64,000 nt of DNA from Bifidobacterium goeldii (lineage in GTDB: Bacteria; Actinomycetota; Actinomycetes; Actinomycetales; Bifidobacteriaceae), in the NCBI RefSeq assembly GCF_003951095.1, contig NZ_QXGL01000006.1, positions 87,584-151,583 of the forward strand, written 5' to 3'. The notes beneath the pieces are model-generated. The model saw only the letters and a program-made list of their open reading frames with translations. It did no database searches and was not told where the DNA came from. Shown piece by piece: positions 46,714 through 54,755 of the stretch; positions within the stretch are counted from its first letter, which is position 1; each line of letters opens with the position of its first letter. The position numbers and the translations under genes are program-made.

Positions 46714-47523
46714 GTGTCAGACGAAATTGACCAGCCACACTACACCCCGCGTCCAGTGCTCTCGTTCGTACGGCGCTCCGGCCGCCTGGACGCCCGCCTG
46801 CAGCGCGCATGGGACAACTTCGCCGGCACCTATCTGCTTGATATTAACGCCGGCGAAGGGTCACTCAATGTGCGCCCCGACTTCACGCTCGACAAGGACT
46901 ATGTTCGCAACACGTGGGGCAACGATAATCCGCTGATCGTAGAGGTGGGAACCGGCCAGGGTGAGAACATCGTCGCGGCGGCCGCCGCCCACCCCGACAT
47001 GAATTTCCTAGCGTTGGAAGTGTACGATCCTGGCGTTGCGCATACGCTGCTGCTTGCCGGCAAACAGAATCTTGCCAACATTCGCATCGCACAAGTAAAC
47101 GCGCCCGAATTGTTCGCTGCGGCCGCCGACGGTGTCATCAAGGAAGCATGGACGTTCTTCCCTGACCCGTGGCCGAAAATGAAGCATCATAAGCGTCGCA
47201 TCGTGCAACCGGAGCTGGCTGCGCAGATTCATCGCGCGCTGCAAACCGGTGGCGCATGGCGAATCGCCACCGACATTGAAGATTACGCGCTGCACGTGCA
47301 TGAGGTGATGGACGCGCGCGAAGATTTCACCAACGCTGGCACAATCACCGTCAGCTTGCCGACCGAGCACGTTGGTAAGGGCAACGCTGAGCTAGCGAAT
47401 GACATGCCACACGCTGACTTCACCGAGTCGGAGCGCTTTGACGGCCGCGTGCTGACCAATTTTGAGAAGAAGGGACTTGCAGCAGGGCGCGTTATTCACG
47501 ACTTTACCTACGTGACGCGCTGA
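46714..47523 (+). CDS. trmB: tRNA (guanine-N7-)-methyltransferase
   Basis: 269 residues with a GTG start behind AAGGAG. SAM-binding motif [11 protein letters not shown], followed by [11 protein letters not shown] and the family signature [22 protein letters not shown]. Methylates G46 in the variable loop of tRNAs. The N-terminal 60 residues ([14 protein letters not shown]) match actinobacterial TrmB. Confidence 0.94.
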   Translation: MSDEIDQPHYTPRPVLSFVRRSGRLDARLQRAWDNFAGTYLLDINAGEGSLNVRPDFTLDKDYVRNTWGNDNPLIVEVGTGQGENIVAAAAAHPDMNFLALEVYDPGVAHTLLLAGKQNLANIRIAQVNAPELFAAAADGVIKEAWTFFPDPWPKMKHHKRRIVQPELAAQIHRALQTGGAWRIATDIEDYALHVHEVMDAREDFTNAGTITVSLPTEHVGKGNAELANDMPHADFTESERFDGRVLTNFEKKGLAAGRVIHDFTYVTR

Positions 47524-47675
47524 CAAGGCGTGGCGAGGTAAGACACAGCAACGCGCAGCAATGCAAAACGCGGCATAGCAAGGCAAAATGCGGCGCAAGC
47601 AACACGACCGACAGCCGGCGCGACACGCCGATTTGCTCTACCGCGACAACTCGTGTATTGTCAATCGAGTTGTCC

Positions 47676-47747
47676 GCCCCCATCGTCTAACGGTTAGGAC
47701 ACCAGACTTTCAATCTGACAACGAGAGTTCGACTCTCTCTGGGGGTA
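47676..47747 (+). tRNA. tRNA-Glu (TTC)
   Basis: 72 nt, acceptor GCCCCCA/TGGGGGT, D-arm GTCTAACGGTTAGGAC, anticodon TTC in CTTTCAA and T-loop TTCGACT. It lies at the edge of a GC-rich accessory region, and the antisense strand of its 3' two thirds is the end of a repressor-like gene, so it is a likely attachment site. Confidence 0.93.
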
Positions 47748-48167
47748 CTCACCGGCTCCGGGTTCCACGAGGTATCGTGGCCCGGAGCCTTTTGTTTCCA
47801 ACGGTTTCAGGCCGCCAGCTTGGCCTTCAGTTGCTCGCACAGGAAACCCGGCGGTGGCTACTGCCACCAAAGATGCACCTCCGTCACTGCTCATTCCGCG
47901 CATCATCTGCTCGTACATCGACGCATCCAGCAGGGAGAGCGGGGGGACGTTGAAGAATTCCGCCACTGCGGCGATGTCCTGGATGGTCCAGGAAGTCTTG
48001 CCGGTCATCTTCGCGGACACGGCGCCCCTCTTCAGCCCCAGTGCCGCGCAAAGTGACTGCTGGGTCATCCCGCGGCCGGTCAGCTGCATGTTGACGTTCC
48101 AGATGAATACCCTCTGCAGGTAGTCGCCGAGTCCATTGGATTCGGGCGACGGTTCGATTTTTGCCAT
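47694..48167 (-). CDS. XRE-type repressor whose 3' end lies antisense in tRNA-Glu
   Basis: 157 residues from the ATG at 48167 (AAAGGAC upstream). The HTH is MTQQSLCAALGLKRGAVSAK, followed by a helical dimer region (IAAVAEFFNVPPLSLLD). From about residue 125 the protein is a non-conserved tail that crosses the terminator hairpin, and residues 141-157 are the antisense of tRNA-Glu, stopping at 47694. Divergent from a Cro-like gene, with an operator between, so it probably controls the accessory element. The tail suggests the 3' end was made or changed by integration into the tRNA. Confidence 0.7.
   Translation of the reverse strand: MAKIEPSPESNGLGDYLQRVFIWNVNMQLTGRGMTQQSLCAALGLKRGAVSAKMTGKTSWTIQDIAAVAEFFNVPPLSLLDASMYEQMMRGMSSDGGASLVAVATAGFPVRATEGQAGGLKPLETKGSGPRYLVEPGAGEYPQRESNSRCQIESLVS
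47754..47792 (+). terminator. tRNA-Glu terminator
   Basis: GGCTCCGGG / CCCGGAGCC outer stem with an inner CCACGA / TCGTGG stem, then TTTT. Located 7 bp after tRNA-Glu. Confidence 0.9.
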
Positions 48168-48190
48168 ATCAAGTCCTTTCAGATTGGAGT

Positions 48191-48209
48191 TGTCCAATAT
48201 CGATGGACA
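48191..48209. promoter_or_regulatory. Probable operator of the element's repressor
   Basis: TGTCCA-N7-TGGACA dyad 24 bp upstream of the repressor start. A related, less perfect dyad (TGTCT..TGGACT, 48256-48274) precedes the divergent Cro-like gene. Two similar sites between divergent regulators is the usual switch layout. Confidence 0.6.
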
Positions 48210-48287
48210 TAATCCTACAACAATGATTTGCTGCTGTGCAAGTTTCTTGATATATTGTCTATTGTGAATGGACTGACGGCAAAAATA

Positions 48288-48551
48288 ATGGATTCTCCGA
48301 TGCGTCGCTATATGACGGCGGCGGGTCTGAGCTGCCGAGACCTCGCGAGGGAGATGGGTACGTCCAAATCCTCGGTCGCGGGAAAGGTCAACGGCTCGAT
48401 ACCGTGGCAGCAGTCCGACCTGATCTGGCTGGCCATTCACCGAAACCTGTCCCCTGGGTATGTGCTCGGCATCGACGCCTATCTCACGGATGGCGGGTGG
48501 AAACCCGAAACGAGAATCCCCGGACCGGCTGGAACCCGGCGCGGGGATTGA
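48288..48551 (+). CDS. Cro-like helix-turn-helix protein
   Basis: 87 residues from the ATG at 48288; a GTG at 48264 is an alternative. The HTH region is MTAAGLSCRDLAREMGTSKS followed by VAGKVNGSIPWQQSDL, an XRE-type fold closely parallel to that of the divergent repressor (both have Ser-Val/Ala-x-x-Lys in the recognition helix). Likely a Cro-type counter-regulator opening the rightward operon of the element. Confidence 0.65.
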   Translation: MDSPMRRYMTAAGLSCRDLAREMGTSKSSVAGKVNGSIPWQQSDLIWLAIHRNLSPGYVLGIDAYLTDGGWKPETRIPGPAGTRRGD

Positions 48552-48637
48552 ACGGCAACAACCATGGAGCCGCGGGCGCGCATATCCGCCAAGATCAGAC
48601 GCCCGTCGTTCCGATTCCCCGAAGGAGGGTCATCGCC

Positions 48638-48811
48638 ATGACCGATTCTACCAATACCGCCGGCATTCGCCCGGCATCTGTCTTCGAGCCTAATCGCCAG
48701 CGCGACGCCGTGCGGCGGACGACGCGGGCCGGCGGCAAAGTCGATCTGCGCATCGCGAAGGCGCATGTGCTGTCCATGCTCGCCCACCCGTCCCGGGGCT
48801 CGCGCCGCTGA
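48638..48811 (+). CDS. Small basic protein of the element
   Basis: 57 residues behind GAAGGAGGG. Thr/Asn start, then basic: RRTTRAGGKVDLRIAKAH and VLSMLAHPSRGSRR. No family recognised. Second gene of the plus-strand operon. Confidence 0.6.
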   Translation: MTDSTNTAGIRPASVFEPNRQRDAVRRTTRAGGKVDLRIAKAHVLSMLAHPSRGSRR

Positions 48812-48852
48812 GGCGCGCGTCCGCGGACCGTTTCCCCGATACCGGCCGAACC

Positions 48853-49008
48853 ATGTGGTGGCTGGTCGTTGCCGCCGTGTGCGTGTCCGGCGGCGTTCTC
48901 TCGTATGCGTTGTGCCGCGCCGCCCGTCTGGGCGACGACATCGGCGCGAGGCTGCGCGAACGCCGCGAAGCGGACCCGGAGCATGACGGTGGGAAGGTCG
49001 AACGATGA
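48853..49008 (+). CDS. Small single-span membrane protein
   Basis: 51 residues: one membrane segment right at the N-terminus (WWLVVAAVCVSGGVLSYALC) and a charged tail with RLRERREADPEHD. Its stop overlaps the ATG of the next gene (ATGA), which supports its being a gene. No clear ribosome site upstream. Function unknown. Confidence 0.6.
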   Translation: MWWLVVAAVCVSGGVLSYALCRAARLGDDIGARLRERREADPEHDGGKVER

Positions 49009-50198
49009 GCAGCAGAGCCGAGAACTGGGCATGGGAGCGCGACGACGTCAAGGGCATCACCAAGTTCGTGCTGGTGTATCTGGCCCGCCGCGCCTACTAC
49101 GACGATGGCGCCGCCGCGTGGCCGAGCGTGGAGACCATCGCGTTCAACTGCGGGTGCTGTGAGCGCACCGTGATCCGTTCGTTGCAGGAGTTGGAGCGCA
49201 AGGGCTACATCAGGCCCGGCGACCAGGAGATGTCGGCGCGCAACCCGCGCACGCGCAAGCCGATCGCCAAGGGACACCGCTCGCGCGTATGGGACGTCGT
49301 CATGGACGGCGACCACGCCGCCGAGAACATCGAGGAGAAGCCCAGGAATCTGGACGCGCTGGCGGAAGGCGACGGCAAACCGGATCCAGACAAGGACAAT
49401 TTGTCACCCGACGGATTGTCACCCGAACCGAAGGGCGTGGAGCCGAGGACAAATTGTCCCGGAATCTTGGACAGAAAGTCACCCAATAGACAAGTGATAA
49501 ACAATTCTCCCCTCATCCCCTTCGGGGATGCTCCCCTCAACGCCGAACAAGCCTCCACGAAGACCGAACCCGTTCCGGCGACCGATTGGGGCAAGGCCCT
49601 GCCTCCAAGGGGCTGCAGGAACCCGCTATGGGTGCCTGAACCCGGCAAGCTGCCCGAGCCGGTCACGGAACGCGCAGGCCAGGAGGTGCGCGTGCTCGAC
49701 GGCATCCGCCGGCGCATGCTCGCCGTGGACCAGAGGTTCGATGTTCCGGCGACCATGGCCGACCGCAAGGCCGTCCACTCGCTGCTGATCGATCGCCCGT
49801 ACGGCGAGATCGTCGCGACGATGGACTGGGCGTACCGCAACCGCTACTGGCTGCCCCGGCTCACCAGCGGCGCCAGGTTCGCCGCGAACTACGTGCAGCT
49901 GCGACTGGAAATGCTCACCCATCCCGATCCGACGGGCAAGCGGGCGCCAGACGCCCCGCTGCCGGTCGTCAAGGACCCCAACCGGGCGATACCGGTCAGC
50001 TCGTCGTCCGCGAGCCGCGTGCCGATCTACGGGGCGGCGCTGCTGCGCACCTCGCTGTGCCAGGAACACATCGAAGGCGCCATCTCGCAGGAGGCGTGCC
50101 CGGTATGCGCGTACGACAAACGCAACCACGCCACCCACGACGTCGCCGGGCGCCGCAAGGCGAAAGCCGTTGCGCCGGCGGAGGCGGTGCGGCCATGA
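49005..50198 (+). CDS. Helix-turn-helix replication-type protein
   Basis: 397 residues. Residues about 18-75 form a winged helix (KFVLVYLARRAYYDDGAAAW then ETIAFNCGCCERTVIRSLQEL), the HTH_36 type found at the N-terminus of plasmid and integrative-element replication proteins in Actinobacteria. The middle is a polar linker, and residues 215-330 form a second helical domain (IRRRMLAVDQRFDVPATMAD). A C-terminal Cys pair (CQEHIEGAISQEACPVC) may bind zinc. Probably the element's replication initiator. Overlaps the flanking genes on both sides by ATGA. Confidence 0.65.
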   Translation: MSSRAENWAWERDDVKGITKFVLVYLARRAYYDDGAAAWPSVETIAFNCGCCERTVIRSLQELERKGYIRPGDQEMSARNPRTRKPIAKGHRSRVWDVVMDGDHAAENIEEKPRNLDALAEGDGKPDPDKDNLSPDGLSPEPKGVEPRTNCPGILDRKSPNRQVINNSPLIPFGDAPLNAEQASTKTEPVPATDWGKALPPRGCRNPLWVPEPGKLPEPVTERAGQEVRVLDGIRRRMLAVDQRFDVPATMADRKAVHSLLIDRPYGEIVATMDWAYRNRYWLPRLTSGARFAANYVQLRLEMLTHPDPTGKRAPDAPLPVVKDPNRAIPVSSSSASRVPIYGAALLRTSLCQEHIEGAISQEACPVCAYDKRNHATHDVAGRRKAKAVAPAEAVRP

Positions 50199-50722
50199 GC
50201 GGGGACGGGCAGCGTCTTGAGGCGTGGAAGAAGGCCGGCGAATGCCGCGATTTCCCGCAACCATGGTCCGACTACCTGTGGTCGCTGGAGTTCGAGCATC
50301 GTCCCGGCGACGCGAAGGCGTTCCACTCGGTCGCCAAGGCCGTGTGCGAACGATGCCCGGTACGCGCCGAATGCCTGGCCTATGCGGCCAGCGGCGGGCT
50401 CGAATGGGGCGTGTACGGCGGCAAGGTGTGCACCGACCGGCGCAGGATCGCGCGCATGGCCGAAGCCGACGGCGTCCCCTGCCGGGACCGCGGCCTGCCG
50501 TGGCCGCAACGCTGGCGGCTGCTCACGGACTGGATACGCGCCCATCGGAACGTGTTCGACGAAGCCACCGACGAGGCCAGCACCGAACGCCAGCAACGAC
50601 GCCTGCGCGCACGGGGCAGGACGGCCAATCGCCCCGCCCCGCATGAGCCGTCAGGCAATCAAACATTCAAACAAGCAGGAATCCAAGCAATCAGACAAGC
50701 AGACAATCAGGCGACCGACTGA
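50195..50722 (+). CDS. WhiB-family iron-sulfur regulator carried by the element
   Basis: 175 residues starting in an ATGA overlap. The four WhiB cysteines are C17, C51, C54 and C60 (C-x33-C-x2-C-x5-C), followed by GLEWGVYGGKV, the family's turn motif. WhiB proteins bind a [4Fe-4S] cluster and interact with the main sigma factor. The C-terminal 60 residues continue as a Gln/Asn/Ala-rich tail encoded by CAATCAA-type repeats. A WhiB gene inside a Rep-ParA operon suggests redox or host-state control of the element. Confidence 0.85.
   Translation: MSGDGQRLEAWKKAGECRDFPQPWSDYLWSLEFEHRPGDAKAFHSVAKAVCERCPVRAECLAYAASGGLEWGVYGGKVCTDRRRIARMAEADGVPCRDRGLPWPQRWRLLTDWIRAHRNVFDEATDEASTERQQRRLRARGRTANRPAPHEPSGNQTFKQAGIQAIRQADNQATD
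50645..50721 (+). repeat. CAATCAA-type low-complexity spacer 1
   Basis: A- and C-rich degenerate repeats of CAATCAAACA / CAAGCAGAC, overlapping the end of the WhiB-like gene. The same texture recurs after the RHH gene and after the next unknown gene. Confidence 0.7.
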
Positions 50723-50765
50723 TCAGGTTCGCGTGATCGCCGGCAATCGCAAAGGAGAAGAACGA

Positions 50766-51362
50766 ATGCGCATCGCCATAGCCAACGCCAAGGGCGGGGT
50801 CGCGAAGACCACGTCCAGCATTTACATCGCCTCGGTCATCGTTTCCAGGGGCGGCAGCGCCGTCGTGTACGACGCGGACCCGCAGTCCAGCGCGAGCCTG
50901 TGGGCCGCCGCCGCTGAACAGACCGCGGACCCGCTGACGTTCGACGTGCTTCCGGCCAACCAGGCCACGCTCCGTCAGCTCGCCGCGGGAGCGGACCCGG
51001 ACGAATGGGCGATCATCGACGCGCCGCCGCAGGGGCCGACCCTGGACATGGCCATCAAGGCCGCCGACTTCGTGATCGTGCCGGCGTCGGACTCGCCCAT
51101 GGACCTCCAGCAGGCATGGAGCACCCTCGACATGGCCAGGATGAGCACGCCAGCCGCGCTGCTGCTGGTCAAGGCCGAACGCAACACGAAGGCGTTCCGC
51201 GACACCATGGACGCGCTCAACGCCATGGACACGCCCCGGTTCGACACGATCGTGCCGAAGGCCCAGTCCTACAAGCGTTCGCTCGGCACCAACCCGCACC
51301 AGCTGGGCGAATACCGGGACCTCGTCACCGAACTCCAGCAGATCGCCGGAAAGCAGGAGTGA
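50766..51362 (+). CDS. parA: ParA-type partition ATPase
   Basis: 198 residues with AAAGGAGAAG before the ATG. Deviant Walker A KGGVAKTT at 9-16, VVYDADPQSSAS and WAIIDAPPQG. Small ParA without a DNA-binding N-terminus (type Ib), which pairs with small RHH centromere-binding proteins; one follows 4 bp downstream. Segregates the element when it exists as a plasmid form. Confidence 0.88.
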   Translation: MRIAIANAKGGVAKTTSSIYIASVIVSRGGSAVVYDADPQSSASLWAAAAEQTADPLTFDVLPANQATLRQLAAGADPDEWAIIDAPPQGPTLDMAIKAADFVIVPASDSPMDLQQAWSTLDMARMSTPAALLLVKAERNTKAFRDTMDALNAMDTPRFDTIVPKAQSYKRSLGTNPHQLGEYRDLVTELQQIAGKQE

Positions 51363-51366
51363 GACC

Positions 51367-51606
51367 ATGCAGGGCAACTACCAGCCACTGGCACGGCCGG
51401 TGCCGTTCGACGACGTGCTGCGTCAGCAGAACAAGACCTCCAAAACCACGGGCGAACCGCTGGTCATGCTCTCATTGCGCATACCCGTGTCGCTCAAGAC
51501 CCGGCTCAAGACCACGGCCGCCGCGCACGGACTGCCCATGCAGCAGCTCCTGCGCGACGCCATCGAACGCGAGCTCGACCGGCTCGACGGCGACGATGAG
51601 CCGTAA
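51367..51606 (+). CDS. Ribbon-helix-helix partition partner (ParG/CopG-like)
   Basis: 79 residues. VMLSLRIPVSLKTRLKTTAA then HGLPMQQLLRDAIERELDRL is a standard RHH fold: a beta strand followed by two helices. Located 4 bp after parA, it is the likely centromere-binding partner and autorepressor. Confidence 0.78.
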   Translation: MQGNYQPLARPVPFDDVLRQQNKTSKTTGEPLVMLSLRIPVSLKTRLKTTAAAHGLPMQQLLRDAIERELDRLDGDDEP

Positions 51607-51672
51607 CCCGTCAGACAATCAAGCAATCCAACAAGTCAGCACCCAAACATTCAGGCAGTCAAACATGCAGAC
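51607..51672 (+). repeat. CAATCAA-type low-complexity spacer 2
   Basis: Degenerate repeats such as CAGACAATCAAGCAATCC and CATTCAGGCAGTCAAACATG between the RHH gene and the next gene. Confidence 0.7.
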
Positions 51673-51712
51673 GCAATCCGGCAAGCCGGCGCGTCTGCGG
51701 AAAGGAGACACT

Positions 51713-52120
51713 ATGGACTATTCGATGGAGGTCTCCGTGCTCGGCGACCGGATCAGCATCGGCGAGGAGGCGCACGTCATCATCCTCGGCGTGAACACGG
51801 GATTCCCCGCGGGCTCCACGGCGGGACTGGCGTACACGCTCTCGCCATTGCAGGCCCGCGTGTTCGGCGCGCAGATGCGCGCGGCCGCGGACGCCGCCGA
51901 GGGGCATCCGGGCATGCCGTCCGACGAGGAGGTGAACGCGGCGGCGAAGGTGTTCTGCGGCGGCGTGTGGAACGGGTTCGACCCCGTCAGCATGATGCCG
52001 ACCGAACAGTTCGACCGGTTCTGGGGCGACGGCGAGGGCCACCAGCTCTACCTGGAGATCGCGCGCCACGCGCTCATCGCCGCCCGCATGTCCATCCTCG
52101 CCGGGCAAAACGAAAGCTGA
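51713..52120 (+). CDS. Unknown 135-residue protein of the element
   Basis: AAAGGAGA precedes the ATG. The protein opens with a beta-rich stretch (MEVSVLGDRISIGEEAHVII) and continues helical (LSPLQARVFGAQMRAAADAA; LYLEIARHALIAARMSILAG). No membrane segment and no recognised family. Third class of gene in the Rep-Par operon. Confidence 0.65.
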   Translation: MDYSMEVSVLGDRISIGEEAHVIILGVNTGFPAGSTAGLAYTLSPLQARVFGAQMRAAADAAEGHPGMPSDEEVNAAAKVFCGGVWNGFDPVSMMPTEQFDRFWGDGEGHQLYLEIARHALIAARMSILAGQNES

Positions 52121-52250
52121 CAAGCAAACAAGCCCGCATGCAGACAATCAAACAATCAAACTTGACTGCATGCAGGCAAGCTGACATGCAAGCAATCAAG
52201 CAAGCCAACAATCAGGAAAGCAAACAATCCAACAATCAGGAACGGAGCAG
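52121..52250 (+). repeat. CAATCAA-type low-complexity spacer 3
   Basis: The longest spacer of this type: many degenerate copies of CAATCAAACAATC, CAAGCAATC and CAGGAAAGC, with very few T-rich or palindromic stretches. Confidence 0.75.
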
Positions 52251-52254
52251 AACC

Positions 52255-52584
52255 ATGAACGACAACCACAACGAAAACGAGGAGCCCTTCGACGGCACGA
52301 GCGAGGATTCCATGCTCGAAGACCAGATGAGCGCGCACATCGCGGCCATCGCCGCCAGCGGCGTCGCCGCCGAAGCCGAAGCCTTGGCCAACCGGCAGGC
52401 CGACATGGCGGCCAGGGAACGTCGTGAAACGCGACTGGCAATCCTCGCCGCCATCGCTATCATTTGCGCTTTCGCTATCTGCGTCATTAAAACGTTAAAA
52501 AATATACATGACCCGGACGATAATCACTTTGATAAATATAGAAAATTAACCCAATTAAACCAATTGTTCCTCAGATTGCATTAG
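52255..52584 (+). CDS. Small single-span membrane protein with chimeric 3' end
   Basis: 109 residues behind GGAGCAG. Acidic N-terminus (NENEEPFDGTSEDS), Ala-rich helix, then one membrane segment (LAILAAIAIICAFAICVI). From about 52485 the DNA switches abruptly from GC-rich to AT-rich and the last 35 residues (KNIHDPDDNHFDKYRK..) look unrelated. It runs 30 bp into the convergent membrane-protein gene. Function unknown. Confidence 0.6.
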   Translation: MNDNHNENEEPFDGTSEDSMLEDQMSAHIAAIAASGVAAEAEALANRQADMAARERRETRLAILAAIAIICAFAICVIKTLKNIHDPDDNHFDKYRKLTQLNQLFLRLH

Positions 52585-53727
52585 GTCAATAAGTCGCCGA
52601 GTTAAACTGACGTTTTTCTTTAGTTTTGCGGTTCTTGTTTCAATAAACAGGAACCGCCTATTTTTTGACGATAAAGAAAAATAGCAGATACAAAGCAATA
52701 GGATAAACAATAAAACACAGCTTACATAAAACAGGCATTGATGAGACGTAAGAATAAAAATCATACTTAAATACATTGATGCAATAAATGAGAAAACCGA
52801 CAATGCAATACAATAAAGTATTTTTAGTGGACGAATTTCTTTCGTCAATCCTTCAAACACCTTTATTGAATCATAAAGGATACTTCCTAGAACGTAAACT
52901 GACAACCAGTAAAATACAACCAATGTAAAAGAAATCACCAAATTGGCCAACAATAACTTATGCTGATGCACGGATGAGCAAACATAGACCAGAATCACAA
53001 ACGACAATCCGACACCATTAAGAGTCCTATTCCATCTTCCTACACTGCGAAACACATAGCGCTTTCTTTTCCTATTGGCGACATTGCATAGCTCTTTTTC
53101 CGCTTCGTGCAATCTATTGGATAATTCCTTCAATCGAGTACGATAATTCACAGATATATCGCCTATGCCGTAAAGCATAGTGAAACAAAACAATAAACCG
53201 AAAATAAGAAGAACACCAAGTCCTTTCCCATACCGGAGAATCAGACTAGCGGATGACAGGCCGAGAAAGCAGACGGAAAGATTACTGAATCGTATGAGCG
53301 TTCTACCCATAGACCTGAATCTAAACATATGGTTTTTTGAAAGATCCTCAACTGCGATACCCACGGAAAGACCCGCAACTATCGCCAATAGAGCGAGGAT
53401 AATAGACAGGCCTGCATCTTCTGCAAAACAGGGGAAAGCTTTTAGTATAGATTCCGTCTTGTTCCAAGAAGATTTTTCTGCCAACTCATTTAAAGATAAT
53501 TCCTTACAATGACGGGCTATGGCTGAAATAGAGGATAATATTATTCCAATAATAAGCCAGAAAGACTCGTATCCAAGCCATCGTAAAAATTCAGCGTTTT
53601 CAACCTTGTTGTCAGTATATATACTATCTAGGTCGATTCCCGGATTACCAACCGAAATATGATATTCATTACTGCGATATAGCGGACTTTTATAAGGTGT
53701 GGAGATATGCTTTTCATGTATTGTCAT
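52555..53727 (-). CDS. Unknown multi-pass membrane protein, AT-rich
   Basis: 390 residues from the ATG at 53727 (AAGGAAG upstream). About seven or eight membrane segments (e.g. LSIILALLAIVAGLSVGIAV, LLANLVISFTLVVFYWLSVY), with a basic cytoplasmic helix in the middle (RLKELSNRLHEAEKELCNVA) that may form a coiled coil. No family recognised. AT-rich codon use and position beside the ATPase/TOPRIM pair suggest a separately acquired gene, possibly defence-related. Confidence 0.65.
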   Translation of the reverse strand: MTIHEKHISTPYKSPLYRSNEYHISVGNPGIDLDSIYTDNKVENAEFLRWLGYESFWLIIGIILSSISAIARHCKELSLNELAEKSSWNKTESILKAFPCFAEDAGLSIILALLAIVAGLSVGIAVEDLSKNHMFRFRSMGRTLIRFSNLSVCFLGLSSASLILRYGKGLGVLLIFGLLFCFTMLYGIGDISVNYRTRLKELSNRLHEAEKELCNVANRKRKRYVFRSVGRWNRTLNGVGLSFVILVYVCSSVHQHKLLLANLVISFTLVVFYWLSVYVLGSILYDSIKVFEGLTKEIRPLKILYCIALSVFSFIASMYLSMIFILTSHQCLFYVSCVLLFILLLCICYFSLSSKNRRFLFIETRTAKLKKNVSLTRRLIDLMQSEEQLV

Positions 53728-53990
53728 ATTGTATACTTCCTTGTACGTAATCATCTGCAATTCATCGACAATGTCTTATCGACTGCGAATCCGCGTTCCA
53801 TGTAGTCCTCATTATCTACATCATGCTCGCATTTGTCGAAGCAGAAATAGATGCGAAATACAATGTTATAGACGACCTCTGCGTTATGTTACAAATACTC
53901 TAAGTCTATATTCTTAACCATAATTCGCGTCCGCAGCCGGATGGTCCTAGGATTGCTAATGCGACTCCAGGCTATCCAGCTACGGATGAC
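53728..53990. other. Spacer between membrane protein and TOPRIM gene
   Basis: About 260 bp, mixed composition, with the promoter of the upstream-oriented membrane protein. No gene or repeat seen. Confidence 0.4.
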
Positions 53991-54755
53991 CTATTGTAGT
54001 TCGCCTGCTAGGTATGGTTCCACGAATGCGAGGTTGCTGCCACGTTCGAGCGAGTGGAAGTCCTGCATGGCGTATTGCCAGGATTCCTCCCAGGTGGCCG
54101 GGTTGCCGTGTATGCGTCGCAGGGATTGAAGGGTCGTCGAGAACAGGTTCGGGTTCTGCGTGAAGCGGTCGGCCAGTTTGATGGCGCCGCTCTGCTTGTG
54201 CTGTGCGTCCAGGTTGTCGGTCCTGCCGCGGAAGGCGTGTTCGAGGTTGCGGCTGACATAGAACAGACGGTATGGAATCAAGACGGTGCGGCCGCCCTGC
54301 TTCTTCCTGAATCCGTCGAGTTTGAGCAGGGCGTCCACGCCGTTTCGCTTGGTCGTTCGGTCGGCGATCAGGGCGGAGCGGTTCGTGGTGATGATGTCGG
54401 TCGTCGAGTACAGGGTTTCTTTCGCTGACGGGTCCTCCCGCACTTGGTCGTCGGGTGTGAACGCGCCGTCGAGGTCGCAGATCTGGATGACATGGCCGAG
54501 CTGGCCCCATGTGCGATCATGGTCCTTGAGATAATACTCGACGAGTTCGCGCACCGTTTGTGAGGGTTTGTCCGCGGGGTAGAACCCGTTGCGCCGGTGG
54601 AATTCCTCGCGGTGGTTCGGCGCGGTCAGCACGTCGCAATGGAATTCCTGGCCTTGGAACAGGCGGTTCTCGATCAACGCCGAGAACGCCGGCACGAGCA
54701 GGCTGGCGTCGCTCGCGCCCTCCACGACCAGCAGGACGATCTTGCGTTTAGCCAC
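53991..54755 (-). CDS. TOPRIM-domain effector of an ATPase-linked defence pair
   Basis: 254 residues, GTG start inside an 8-bp overlap with the ATPase stop. A full TOPRIM signature is visible: IVLLVVEGASDASLL with E12 and QICDLDGAF with D94 and D96. The later part is helical and basic. Size, partner and order match the AriB component of PARIS-type systems, or an AbiLii/RloB-type effector. Probable nuclease activated by the ATPase. Assignment to a named system is inferred. Confidence 0.7.
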   Translation of the reverse strand: MAKRKIVLLVVEGASDASLLVPAFSALIENRLFQGQEFHCDVLTAPNHREEFHRRNGFYPADKPSQTVRELVEYYLKDHDRTWGQLGHVIQICDLDGAFTPDDQVREDPSAKETLYSTTDIITTNRSALIADRTTKRNGVDALLKLDGFRKKQGGRTVLIPYRLFYVSRNLEHAFRGRTDNLDAQHKQSGAIKLADRFTQNPNLFSTTLQSLRRIHGNPATWEESWQYAMQDFHSLERGSNLAFVEPYLAGELQ

